Of a stretch of 64,000 nt of DNA, positions 1-10,526 are shown in pieces (positions within the stretch are counted from its first letter, which is position 1; each line of letters opens with the position of its first letter). The translations under genes were made by a program, and so were the position numbers. The notes beneath the pieces are model-generated. The model saw only the letters and a list, made by a program, of their open reading frames with translations. It searched no databases and was not told the origin of the DNA. Source of the DNA: Melampsora larici-populina 98AG31 (Eukaryota; Basidiomycota; Pucciniomycetes; Pucciniales; Melampsoraceae); the NCBI RefSeq assembly GCF_000204055.1, contig NW_006768772.1, forward strand, positions 1,796,071-1,860,070, written 5' to 3'.

Positions 1-1458
1 ACATACTACTTACTCTATCAAATGAACATTTTTAAGTAATTTGTGTTATTAAGTTGAACTCATTGGGGACAGTGAGACTGTGGCGGGCATGCCTTCATGT
101 TCCCTAGTAGCTTTAATTTTTCACATTTCACTTGTATTGATTAACATTTGACATATGCGTTATCACCCCTTATGTTGAGCTTAGCAATGCTAAGCTCAGA
201 AAACCCAATTTAAATTCAAATGAACTTCAATCTAATCACTTCAATGATAAATCTTTATCACCTCAAATACCAGCTTATCATCATCAATCTTCATTCTATC
301 ATTAGCAACAAGATTGACATTTCAATACTTAACTTGGTTATCATCAATCAGAAGACTCAATTGGTTCAAAACATGATTGTATTCCTTATCTGTCTCAAAA
401 GCTTTCACATGTATAAAGCTACTCCGTTCATCCACTCAACTAGTATCATCCTCAAACGACTTCTCTTCAAATAAGAAATTAATCAATAACACTGCAAAGA
501 TAATGTATTTCTCCAAGGTGAAAAATAATTAGTTGTTGGTAACGGGTTATTAACAGATGGGAATGGGAATAAGTTGGTCTGTAATAATATGTGTCATGTT
601 TACTGAGGGGTCGGACTTTTCATTCTTTTACGATATGTACAGTCATGACATCATAGGCTGTTTACCACACTAAACCAACTTTTCCTTTTGATTCCCATCG
701 CTTCATATTCATCTTATATATAGAAATTGAAGGTGATGATCAATGTCATCAAGTTGACTGGAGAATACATTGAGTTTTGAGATTTTTGTTTATGATTAAA
801 CCAGCAATCATCCTCAACAAATAATTCAATATGCTACATATGCATTCTCTTATTGGACTTTTCATCCCCACTATTCAGCCTGTTTTGGTTTGCAATGATC
901 TGTGGAGTGTTCAGATTACTAGGCAATGCTTCCCACTCAATTTTTGAATGTAAATTTGATGACCATGTTGCTCAATGGCACTTGATGCAATGATTCCTTA
1001 GCTAAGGTAATCCATGGCCCAAAATTGGTTGAGAGATCAGGGATCATCTGAGTCGGCTTTTGGCCCTTGTGGATTGGGTGTTGGGATGTTTGATTTGTTC
1101 TTGCATGCATGCCATAATGATTGAGCAAATCCCATTACAGTCTTCTCTGACATAACCCATCTGTGCTGTAAGCCATACTCCATCAAAACCCATACAAATT
1201 TAGGAATCTGCAGAAAAATTGCAGGGAAAGTGGGTACATAACCAAGTCTGGCTCACAGCGCAGACAGCAGCGCCGAGCGCTGCAAGGCGCTGCGCCCGGC
1301 GCTGTTGTCTCCTTCCCCGGGACCCCCAGGGCCCGGGTAGTTACGCCATGCGCTGCCATTTTGGACCCGGGATCTTTACCGCCACTGTGAGGGTGAGTTA
1401 CTCTTTTGAGTACTCAAGGCTCACTAATTGGGCAAGGTGGGTCTTATAATGCAAGTAA
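1..1458. other. Left flank without a recognisable gene
   Basis: AT-rich sequence with only short random-looking open frames. The one notable structure is the GC-rich hairpin at 1263-1309, listed separately. Confidence 0.6.
1263..1309. repeat. GC-rich imperfect hairpin
   Basis: An 18-base left arm (1263-1280, starting GACAGCAGCGCC) pairs with 1292-1309 with two mismatches around an 11-base loop. It sits in a short GC-rich island inside AT-rich sequence, followed by a CCCGGG-containing stretch. It may be the end of a repeat element; no function is apparent. Confidence 0.5.
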
Positions 1459-1466
1459 TTATGATT
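1459..1466. repeat. Target site duplication of the MULE, left copy
   Basis: TTATGATT, repeated exactly at 7220-7227 immediately outside the right terminal repeat. Confidence 0.9.
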
Positions 1467-1490
1467 GGATCCCACTAAATTTAGCCCGGT
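1467..1490. repeat. MULE left terminal inverted repeat
   Basis: 24 bases that match the reverse complement of 7196-7219 with one mismatch (AAATTTAGCC against AAATGTAGCC). Beyond this the two ends share only composition (several AGCCC-type motifs), so the strict inverted repeat is short for a MULE. Confidence 0.88.
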
Positions 1491-2052
1491 TAGGAAATAT
1501 CCGTAGCCCGCCCCATTTGGGGCATTATACGCGGGTACCGAGAAAAACCCAATAGCACACAGCCAAATTTTGGCTGTGTCGGACCTAAAGGGCTCACCAG
1601 GGGCTACTTACGTGGGCACTGTCTCATCCCACAGCCCCTTTACGAATGTCCTTACGAATACTTCAAAAAAAACGGGCGCGCTGTGATTTTTCATGCAATA
1701 GAGGAAGCTCTCAGAAATCCTGTGCCCTGAGTCAAACATTTGTATACATATGACCTTTCTCTTCTTGCTCTTCCCTCTCCCTTTTCCTTTCTTTCTTTGT
1801 GCGCTTAAACTCCTTCTTCCCGTTAGTAATCATCAAACCTTATTTAACCATTCACCACCATTCAACCTCGCATCCAAGCACACCAAACACCATACATCTC
1901 ACAACCTACCCCACACTTCACAACCTACCCCACACTACCGTACTTACTCCATTGAGTACTTACTCCATTAATACATCCTTTATTCCCGCGCGTTCCCACC
2001 CCTTGCCCTTCCCCACTGTTCACTAAAACAACCATACAACGTAATCACAGCG

Positions 2053-5000
2053 ATGTCCGGCCAAATTCCACCAGTTCCGATGCCTTCGGGCGAAATTGTA
2101 CAGCCGTACAATCCTCTGAATGCGGCGAATAGTGAACCTAATCCCAACTCACAACCCACCGTTCAATCTCAACATCTGTTATTTAACCACCCCAATCCTC
2201 CTAATTACTGGTTTCCTCCCCCTGGCATCCCTCAAGCTGCCTTGTTCGCAGCTTACCTTCAAGCTGCGCAGGCGGCTGCCTATACTACACCACCCTTCAT
2301 GAATTTGACTCAAACCGTTCCGACTTCTTCTCCTTTCTTGAATTTTACTCAAACTGTTCCTCAACCCGTTTCTCAACCCGTTCCGACGTCTTCTCCTTTC
2401 TTCAATTTGACTCAAACCGAACCTCATCCTCCACCCGTTTCTTCACGAACTGTACCTGTACCTTTCATCAATTTGACTCAAACCACGCCTCAAACACTTT
2501 CTTCCGTTCCTTCGACTCAAACCGTTCAGTCCCCTCAGGGTTTATCAATACCTTTTACTCAGACTTCGACATCGGTACCTTTGACTCAGGCTTCGACTTT
2601 GCCTCAAGTTGTTCAAACCTCGACTCAAACCTCGACTGAAACCATTCCTACTGCTGTTGCACTAACCACCACCAATTCCGTTATTTCACCTGATGCGACT
2701 TCACCTCCTGCTCTTACTTTGATTGAGACTGCCTTGGAAGCAGACGAAGGTGGTATTCCAAACGAGCGAGATGCTGATTGGCCTCCAATTGGTGGGTTAT
2801 TTGTTTTGTTTTTATGGTCATGCTCTTACTTACAATCTTTTCTCTTATGTGTCAAATAGGGGTTCCACCGGTGCGCATGCTTGGAGCACCAAAGGCCGGC
2901 AAGCGGTTTGTAGAGAAGGACAATGGCCTTATGTATCTCAATGCAGTAGCTCGCCATCAAGGATACGCACTGGCTATCAAGAGCCACAAGACCGATCCCT
3001 ACCACCACGGCACTATCAGGATCTACCTTCGATGCTCGTTAGGTGATGGAGGCAAATCAACTGCTACAAAACGCTCGACTTCCTCAAAGAAGACTGGATG
3101 TTTATTTGAAGTATCTCTCAACTATCGTTCTTCAGTTGACCGATGGATCGTGACTTACGATCTCAAGAAAGTAGATAAACATGAACATAATCACCCGGCC
3201 TTCACTCAACCCCACAACTTAGCGATCTATCGTCGATTTCAACCTGAAGTTCGCAATCAGATTGACCTGTTATCTTCTGCTGGAATTCGACCACTCCAGA
3301 TTCGGTCTCTCATTGACGTCGAACCTGGTTCTCAACCTTTAGTCCGCGATATCCATAATGTACGATCTCGACTCAGGTCCAACTGGTTAAATGGTCGGAC
3401 ACCGATTCAAGGACTGTTTGACTTAATCACCAAAAGTCATTGGGCTCACCGAACCTTGACTGCTGACAACGGAACCATTCACAACTTGTTCTTCGCTAGC
3501 CCCACCGCCATCAGTCTCACTCGACGTTTTCCTACTGTTCTCTCCATGGATTGTACTTACCGGACCAATCGCTTCAATATGCCCTTATTACATATTGTTG
3601 GTACTTCAAACACCCACAAGTCTTTCACTGTCGCCATGTGCTTCATGACCAAGGAGACCGAATCTGACTATCAATGGGCCTTGAATCAGTTGAAAGACAT
3701 TATATTTCAGAATGAAGACGAGGCCTTTAACGTTGAGACACCTAAAACATTTGCTACAGATGCAGAACAGGCCTTAATCAATGCCATCGGTACGGTTTTT
3801 CCCGAGTCAGTACACATATTGTGTATCTGGCATATCAACCAGAACATTGCCAAACACTGCAAGAACAAATTTACTGAGGACGAATGGACCATCTTTTTGA
3901 AACTTTGGAACTGCTTTGTTGCCTCGCCGACCCAATCTGAGCATGATGCCAATCTTGAGGCCGTAACCAAAATGGCCACCGCTCACAACGTCTTGGATTA
4001 CCTCGAAAGGACATGGCTCAATCGAACCAGCAAGTTTGTTAAATTATTCACTTCTCAGACTCCCCACTTCGGGAATTCGTCCACTTCTCGAACTGAAGGC
4101 AGTCACTTCAGAGCCAAACGGTTTCTTGACGGTCGAAATAACGATTTTCTAACCTGCTTCCAGTCTTTCAAGCGGTTCGAGGAGCATCAGATGATTGAAA
4201 TATCGGTGTCTGTGGGAATTGAGAAGACGAAATCCCTTCAAGGACTCCCCATATTCTTCAAGGACTTGAATGGATTAGTCTCACAGTTCGCGCTCAAAAA
4301 AATTAAGCTGCAATACGATTTACTGCCGAATTCCCTCGAAAAGCCTTGCTCTGGCACTTTCCGGGGCGCTTGGGGCCTACCGTGTTCACACGATCTTGCA
4401 ACTGCTCGAGATAACCATGACTTCCTTTCACCAGATGTTATCCACGAACAATGGAAGCTTTCAATGGATATTGCACCAGACAGCTACTCAGGCCTTCAAG
4501 CAGCAGCTCGTCTGAAGTTCAATTACATCGTCGATTTGCCAGAACACACCCTTCGCAAGCTGTTTGGCGAATTGTCACTTCTCGAAACTCACCAATATTC
4601 ACTTGTTCCAATCTTGAATGCAGAAGTCAACACAAACCCTCGAGGACGACCTCGAGCCAACCAGTTGAAACGTGGTCGTCCCACTTCTGATGAGGCCAGA
4701 TGGAAATCAGATTTTGAAATCGCTGAAACCAACAAAAAGCCTCGTGTGAACAAATGCAGCTATTGCTCTGAAGGTGGTCACCGTATCACCACGTGTAAAC
4801 GCCGTATTGCCAAGGAAGCTGCAGAACAAGCAACAGGTACCGGCCCCAACTATGTCCCCGAAATTCCATTGGCATCAGGATCTGGAACTACCGGCTCAGC
4901 ATTGTTTCTCGAAGATATCGAAATGGAAGATATCGAAATTGACAACTCCATCGATCTTGCAGCGGCTGAAAAGAAAATTGATCAAGCTTCTGATGTCGAC

Positions 5001-6687
5001 TCCGAAAGTGAGGAAGAACATGAAGATGAATATGACTTCTGTGGCAAATCAGACAATGATTCAAATGAATCTTGCGAAGAATCAGAGAAAGACCACGATT
5101 TATGTCCCCTTTTGCGACGATCCACTCCCAGCTGAACCATCCACCAAGCTTACTGCCTTGATGGCTACCCTGCTCGCGATACCAAATGTTAAAGTGAGTG
5201 ATGATTTTATTTACTATTTGTTTTCATTCACTGATTGTATTCTTGAGCGACAGTGGCCTCAGACAGGAGAGTTCTGCAAGATGCATCAAGACGAATGTGT
5301 GACCATACCTCATGGAGTGAACCAAGGTTGGCCCACTGAAATCGATTTTACTGCATTAGAAAAGTAAGTATGATTACTGTTCTAATATTTTCTATTTGTT
5401 TGCTTATATGTCGGATTGTTTGTCACACTTCTTAGTCGCATCAGGACCTATTTGCCCATTCTCAACAACATAATCAATAAATCAGAACCGTCTGATTTCC
5501 TTGAAGAGGCAAAGAAGAAGGGTCGTGCAACAGCAGGCCAATTGGAGGACTTTGACATTGAGCTACCTGGATAGTGAGCTTTCCATCTTTTCTAGCTTGA
5601 CCATTTACTTTTCCTGATACCATGCCTTTTGTTTCTTCTCAGTTATGGTTATCGAGGTTTCGAAATTATCGTCCGAACACTTGAGTTTATCTTCATCAAA
5701 GATAAATCATCCATCAATCATCTTGACAAAAGAAAGGCATCCCCTCTGACCCCGGATCGCTTGATCCGACAAGTGTTAATTCCCGAATTGGCTTTGTGTT
5801 TGATTGGCCACGATTTAAACAAGGATCGACATGATCCTGTTGTACGAGCAACTCTGGAATCTAGTCGAACTTTTGGTGCAGCAGTCTTCCCAATCATTCC
5901 AGATGATGATTTTGTGATCATTGAACCGGTATCCGATCAAACAAACAAGACGAAATCCAAACAAAGTAACACCAAATCACGCCCTGCAGCCTCATCTGCT
6001 TCTGGTTCTACTCACCTACAAAAGAGTAAACTCGGATCTCCTGATGAACAGAAGATATTGAATCAACTACCTGCATTTGTTGTTCCTTACATCAACTCAG
6101 TTTTCGATCCTCCTCCATATGGCAATTGTGGCTATTACGCCATTGCCGCAGCACTCAACCTCCACAAAAAGGACTCTTACGTTTCAGTTCGCCATCGACT
6201 ACGTGAAGAACTTTTGTCATTTCGCGATGCACATGAGCAGTTACTCTCTACTGCTCCAGGTATGACACTTCGAGATAATGGAAGGAAGACAAGGCAAACC
6301 AAGTCTTATGCCGCAGAAGTGATTGAAGACCTGATGGTTCGACTCGAACCCCAGGGGCCTTCATGCGGTGACGAATACTGGCTGCGCATGCCCTATCTAG
6401 GATATGTCATTGCGAGTGCCTACGATCGTCCAGTTATAATTCTAGATCCCCTTGAAAGCAATTGCTACTCTTTTTTTCCGTATCGCACCCCTCCTAACAA
6501 CAACAGTCCAATCATCCTTGCCTTTGTTAATAGTATTCATTTTGTCAGCCTCGGTGTCGGTATTCAATCAGTCCCCTTCCCAGGAACCTACGGCGACTGG
6601 CTTTCCGACACAATCAGTGCAAGCAAAATTCCACAGTGGATTGTGAAATATCAAATCCAATTCGATTTGTGGGTAAACCGAGTTTAG
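2053..6687 (+). CDS. MULE transposase fused to Rtc4-like and OTU-like domains
   Basis: Exon 1 (2053-2791) encodes a Pro/Gln/Thr-rich N-terminus with repeated (F/I)NLTQT motifs. An intron at 2792-2859 (GTGGGT...AATAG, phase 1) joins it to exon 2, which has a FAR1/WRKY-GCM1-like zinc finger ending in HEHNH, then the MULE DDE core: Asp in LSMDCTYRTN, Asp in FATDAEQAL with CIWHINQNI downstream, Glu in SRTEGSHF. A CCHC knuckle (CSYCSEGGHRITTC) and an acidic tail follow. Introns at 5194-5253, 5364-5435 and 5574-5642 connect exons resembling the Rtc4 family: a CPFC-type zinc pair, then PGYYGYRGFEII and a LIRQVLIPELAL block. The last exon ends in an OTU-like cysteine protease: nucleophile region YGNCGYYAIA and a His in SIHFVSLG. 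A one-base shift in the C4T4 run near 5107 separates transposase and Rtc4 frames; either an insertion or a sequence error. Catalysis by the OTU domain is inferred, not shown. Confidence 0.85.
5100..5115 (+). other. Single-base frame break between transposase and Rtc4-like region
   Basis: The transposase frame runs to a TGA at 5133-5135, while the homologous downstream region is in the +1 frame. Within TGTCCCCTTTTGCGAC, dropping one C gives the expected Cys-Pro-Phe-Cys zinc pair and an open frame to the next splice site. The run does not match a canonical -1 slippery heptamer, so an indel is the simplest reading. Confidence 0.7.
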
Positions 6688-7195
6688 GTTGTTTTCTTCT
6701 TCTTTTCATTGTACTCTCTTTAAAATATTATCATGTTGTTTCATCACTCTCTTTCGTTTAAGCTCTTTTATTTTGTTTCATCACTTTCTTTAAAATCATT
6801 GGTTGGTTGATTTTTACTTTGTAATGTGACGTCTTATCCTCATGTATGCCTTCTCAGACTTTGTACTTACCCTTACCCTATGCCTGCCTATGCCGATGTA
6901 TGCCAATGTATGTGTTTATGTATGCCCATACTCTCCTGTGCGATCCGACCAAAACTAATCTCATTTTCATGGGTCAAGAACAAGTTTTTGAGAAAAACTT
7001 GAAGGACTACAGAATAATTACATGGGCCCCTTCAAACTGGTGCAATAACAACCTAAAGATAAAAATTTAAACGCAGCGTGCAGCCCGTTTTGTATGCCCT
7101 CGCAGCCCTCTTTATGTGCCCTTTTTTTTCCGAGGGGGCTACAAATATATTTGTAGCCCCGGGTCCGACCCGTTTTGGGGCGTCGGATATCGGAT

Positions 7196-7219
7196 ACCGG
7201 GCTACATTTAGTGGGATCC
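7196..7219. repeat. MULE right terminal inverted repeat
   Basis: Reverse-complement partner of 1467-1490, followed directly by the second copy of the 8-bp target duplication at 7220-7227. The internal flank (about 7130-7165) holds a further short palindrome around GGGGCTACAAATATATTTGT. Confidence 0.88.
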
Positions 7220-7227
7220 TTATGATT

Positions 7228-8037
7228 ATATTTCAGATATAAAAGTAGTTACAAGAATTATAAACAAAGGAAAGGGATGAGGAAGGGAAGATACTGAAAT
7301 AAGATTATAAATGGTGAAGCGTGGATCCTAATCTTTCCTTGAATCTTCAAGTGACAGATTAAAGAGTGGGATGAAGTTCACTAGACTAGTTGTTCTATGG
7401 TCACTAACCCTGGGTTGTTCTTATGGTCACCAACCTGGGTGGCTCTATGGTCACCAACCTTGGGTTGTTATATGGTCACCAACCTATGAGAGTTCTACTT
7501 GGGGGAAGTAGAGGATCCAGAGAAAGGTGAAGAGTATTACTTACTTTTAATCAGGGAACAGATTAAAGTAATGAAGATATCACTAGTCTTATATTTATAA
7601 GACTCTTGATGTTACTTCAGTAGAACTTTAAGTTGTTCTTAAAAGTAGTGTGTAATAAAGCTTGGGGAGCAATCTCTCAAGGCTGAGAGAGGAGGGGTTT
7701 ATATACTCTCCTCTCCAAACCTAACTGTGGTGAGATTTGTTTACATCCCTACTTTGGGTTAGGGTTTGATTATCATTATTATTTAAGATTATTACTGATA
7801 ATGCTTAATTACATATACATGTTATGTGTAATATGTAATATAACTTTTTTAACTCTTGACACTGAGTTATGAGGTGTAATTGATATTTTTATTACATGTT
7901 ACATATTATTTTACATGTATATGTATATGTAATTAGGATGTATATATAATTTATTACAAGTTACATATGTTTTGTAAGGTTTATGTACATGTAATTAGTT
8001 GTCTAAAGGTGGTTATCTATGTTACAAGTTAGTCTTT
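7228..8037. other. Non-coding AT-rich stretch
   Basis: No gene is recognisable. It contains a short tandem repeat (7395-7490) and, from about 7790, long runs made of TTACAT/ATGTAA-type words. It may be the remains of an older repeat, but I cannot assign a family. Confidence 0.5.
7395..7490. repeat. Four imperfect copies of a ~25-bp tandem repeat
   Basis: The unit TATGGTCACCAACCTGGGTTG is repeated four times with small changes. There is no open frame through it. Confidence 0.75.
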
Positions 8038-8057
8038 GGGTACATACATATGTACCC
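8038..8057. repeat. 20-bp perfect palindrome
   Basis: GGGTACATACATATGTACCC has 9-base arms around CA. It lies between the AT-rich stretch and the start of hAT-related sequence, so it could mark a repeat boundary; that is inference only. Confidence 0.6.
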
Positions 8058-8689
8058 AGGGCTGACAGCCACTAAATTCAGCCACCGTATTGGTTACGCT
8101 ACTTTCAACCTTTGATCAAAGGTACACATCTCACCCACGTTTCCAATGGCACCATTTGGATTTGATCAGCCTCAAATCCAATATCACCTCAAGCCATCTG
8201 TATCAAAGATCATCTCCAATTTCACCTTCTTATTCAACAACTACAGATCTTTTTTGAATCTGGTTATGGTGCCACTGGGAGACATCCTTGTCTCTCCACG
8301 CACGGACATAGGGTATCGATACCTGGAATTACTACAAAGGTAGGTCACTCATCTCTCTTTTCTTTTCTCTTGCACAGACTATCAAATCGATAATGTTTGA
8401 CTGATATTTCATTGCTTGTTTTTTGAACCTCTCGGTCCAATTTCCAATCACTATCCAATTTCCAATCACTTAAAATCATTGTCCTTTTGAATTGATCATC
8501 TTTAAAATCATTGTACTTTCAAATTGATCATCTTTAAATCAAATCATGCCTAGCTTAACTAAACAACCAACTCTTGAAACCTTTGTTGCTTCAGGATATG
8601 AGACCGATAATGGTGATCAAGCTCCTGGCTGATCTTCTTGGATAGTTACTCCAGTTAGACAATTACCAGGTATGATTATACCTTTGTCT

Positions 8690-9290
8690 GACTCTTGGTG
8701 TGGTACCTTTGAAGTGATCCAAGACGTGAGGGACACGCACGCTCATTGACAACGTGAGCAATCAGCGTATCTACCAGGTGTTGATCAGGCACCTCGTGAA
8801 GTAACTCGCGGACAATCGAATACAATCTCACGTCAGACATCAATTGTAAGCATTTCTACCTCTTCTCATTTCCATCCAACAATCTACTACTAAGTCTACT
8901 TCATGCTTCATTATCATTTTGACTTCATTTTGAATTTTAGGCTACAGCCTCAGGGCGGGATGTGCACGTTCCTTGACAACAAAAGCAATCAGTGTCTTTA
9001 CCAGGTGTTGATGAGGCACCTTGTCCATTATCTCGCGGACAATCAAAGACATTATCACGTCAAACATCAATGGTAAGTGATCCTTTCTCTTCTCATACCC
9101 ATCCTTCAATCTCATACTAATTCAAGCTTCATTACATTTTTTACTTCTTTGATGATTTTTAGCATACAGCAGGTACCCATTGAGGCCGCTCAGTTTCTGT
9201 ATCAGATGCTGGAACCAATAATCATGTTCTAAGTCATCCAAGAGCTCAAAGAAGCAATGCATCAGCCAATGTGAATATTATTTTTTCTTT
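8690..9290 (+). repeat. Tandemly repeated exon-intron units in the hAT gene
   Basis: Three exon-plus-intron units of about 200-240 bp follow each other. Units one and two are clearly related (shared CGCGGACAATC and CACGTCA(G/A)ACATCAAT at the exon end, then GTAAG); the third is more diverged. All three have TGA at the equivalent position near the exon start. Confidence 0.72.
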
Positions 9291-9513
9291 TTGATTTGTT
9301 ACTTCGGTTCAATTGCTGATTTGTCACCCACCAATCTACTATCTACAGATAGTAATTGGTCCGCCCAAAGTGGACTTGGCTCAAGATTCCGATGAAGATA
9401 ACTTACAGCTCAGGAAAAGGAAAAGGAACCATGCGGTCCCTGACAAATACAATTGTCCATACGATTACTTCGATCCACCTACACATGCTGGTAACAATGT
9501 GAGTTTGATTCAA

Positions 9514-9521
9514 TTTTTCTA
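9514..9521. repeat. Target site duplication, left copy, of the 885-bp element
   Basis: TTTTTCTA, repeated exactly at 10407-10414. Removing the element and one copy restores an ordinary short GT-AG intron of the hAT gene. Confidence 0.88.
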
Positions 9522-10406
9522 GGCCCTTGCTATTTGCAGCCCACACAAAATCCATGTATGTGCTGCCAAAACAGTGCCTACATGGAGGTTCCCCACAAAA
9601 AAGTGCCTACATTTATGATGTAGGTGCTTTTTCCTTTTTCAAACGACGCCTACAGGCTGAGAAACCAATGTAGGCGTCATTTGTGTATGCCGACATTCTA
9701 AAAATAAAATGTAGGCGTAAATTTGAAGCACCTACATTGTGTAGGCGTCACAAAAATGCGCCTACATTTTTTTTTTACTGTAGGCGTAATTTTTGTGCGC
9801 CTACATATGTTAATACCAACACCCTTATAATTTAATACCATCACCCTTATAATTTAATACCAACACCCTTATAATTAATTATAAGACCCTTATAATTTTA
9901 TAATCAAATGCGCACTCTTACATTTAATACCCTTATCATTTAATACCAACACCCTTATAATTAATCTCACCACCCTTATAATTAATCTCACCACCCTTAT
10001 AATTAATCTCACCATCCTTATAATTAACCTCACCACCCTTATAATTTAATACCAACACCCTTATATATTAATACCAGCACCCTTATAGATTTGTATTCAC
10101 ACATGTAAAAGACCCTTATAACTAACTTAAGCGCCTACATGGCAAAACAATGTAGGCGCTCAAAAAAAGTGCCTACATTTTATTTTTAGAATGTAGGCGC
10201 TTGAAAATAGCGCCTACATCTTATCTTTAGAATGTAGGCATACACAAATGACGCCTACATTGGTTTTTCAGCCTGTAGGCGTCATTTGAAAAAGGACAAA
10301 GCGCCTACATCATAAATGTAGGCGCTTTTTGGCGGAAAACAACCGTGTAGGCGTAATTTGGACAGCGCCTACATGGATTTCATGTGGGCTGCAAATAGCA
10401 ACAGCC
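9522..10406. mobile_element. 885-bp non-autonomous inverted-repeat transposon inside a hAT intron
   Basis: The ends are inverted repeats: GGCCCTTGCTATTTGCAGCC at 9522 and the reverse complement GGCTGTTGCTATTTGCAGCC at the right. TTTTTCTA flanks both sides (9514-9521 and 10407-10414), an 8-bp target duplication. Each arm of about 290 bases holds a dense, alternating series of TGTAGGCGC/GCGCCTACA words, about two dozen in total. The centre (about 9815-10120) is a tandem array of some 13 copies of a ~20-bp unit built on ACACCCTTATAATTTAATAC. No coding capacity is visible. An 8-bp duplication fits hAT or MULE mobilisation; which transposase moves it is unknown. Confidence 0.9.
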
Positions 10407-10526
10407 TTTTTCTATTAATCAACTTTTTATTACCGCTAACATTGTAAATGTTCTCTAGCCTGTCGACCAACCAGGCCTATCCTACAAATGCAAATTATGT
10501 AGGAAGGTGGTTTGAGTCAGTGCGAG

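Larger units (their letters stand above)
1467..7219 (+). mobile_element. Complete MULE-type DNA transposon (5.75 kb)
   Basis: The element begins GGATCCCACTAAATTTAGCC at 1467 and ends with the reverse complement (one mismatch over 24 bases) at 7219. It is flanked on both sides by TTATGATT (1459-1466 and 7220-7227), a perfect 8-bp target duplication. It carries one long multi-exon gene on the plus strand with a MULE-type transposase. MULEs usually make 8-11 bp duplications, which agrees. The intact ends and nearly intact gene suggest recent insertion; a single-base frame break near 5107 is the only coding damage seen. Confidence 0.93.
8546..10526 (+). pseudogene. hAT transposase N-terminus with BED zinc finger, decayed by TGA codons
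   Basis: Starting at ATG 8546, five exons can be read in one phase with clean GT-AG introns. Exon 1, exon 2 (from 8941) and exon 3 (from about 9163) are related repeats; the first two share LPGVD(Q/E)AP and RGQS followed by SRQTS. Exon 4 (from about 9350) contains a basic RKRKRN run and DKYNCPYDYFDPPTHAG, and exon 5 (from about 10460) gives LSYKCKLCRKVV, the start of a BED-type finger as in hAT transposases. Five in-frame stops occur and all are TGA: 8630, 8747, 8974, 9181 and 10513. There are no frameshifts and splice sites look intact. The fourth intron is filled by another element (9522-10406). The sequence then enters the assembly gap, so the DDE core is not visible. Confidence 0.72.

Noticed and set aside
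5100..5115. Programmed -1 ribosomal frameshift in the MULE gene
   Set aside because: The run does not fit a canonical slippery heptamer in the transposase frame, and the shift needed is +1; an indel or sequence error is simpler.
7395..7490. CRISPR-like repeat array
   Set aside because: Repeats are contiguous without spacers of constant length, and the window is eukaryotic.
8546..10515. TGA as a recoded (read-through) codon in the transposons
   Set aside because: Host genes in the same window (nudE-like, apc4, secreted protein) end with ordinary TGA stops, and the TTGA context points to mutation rather than recoding.
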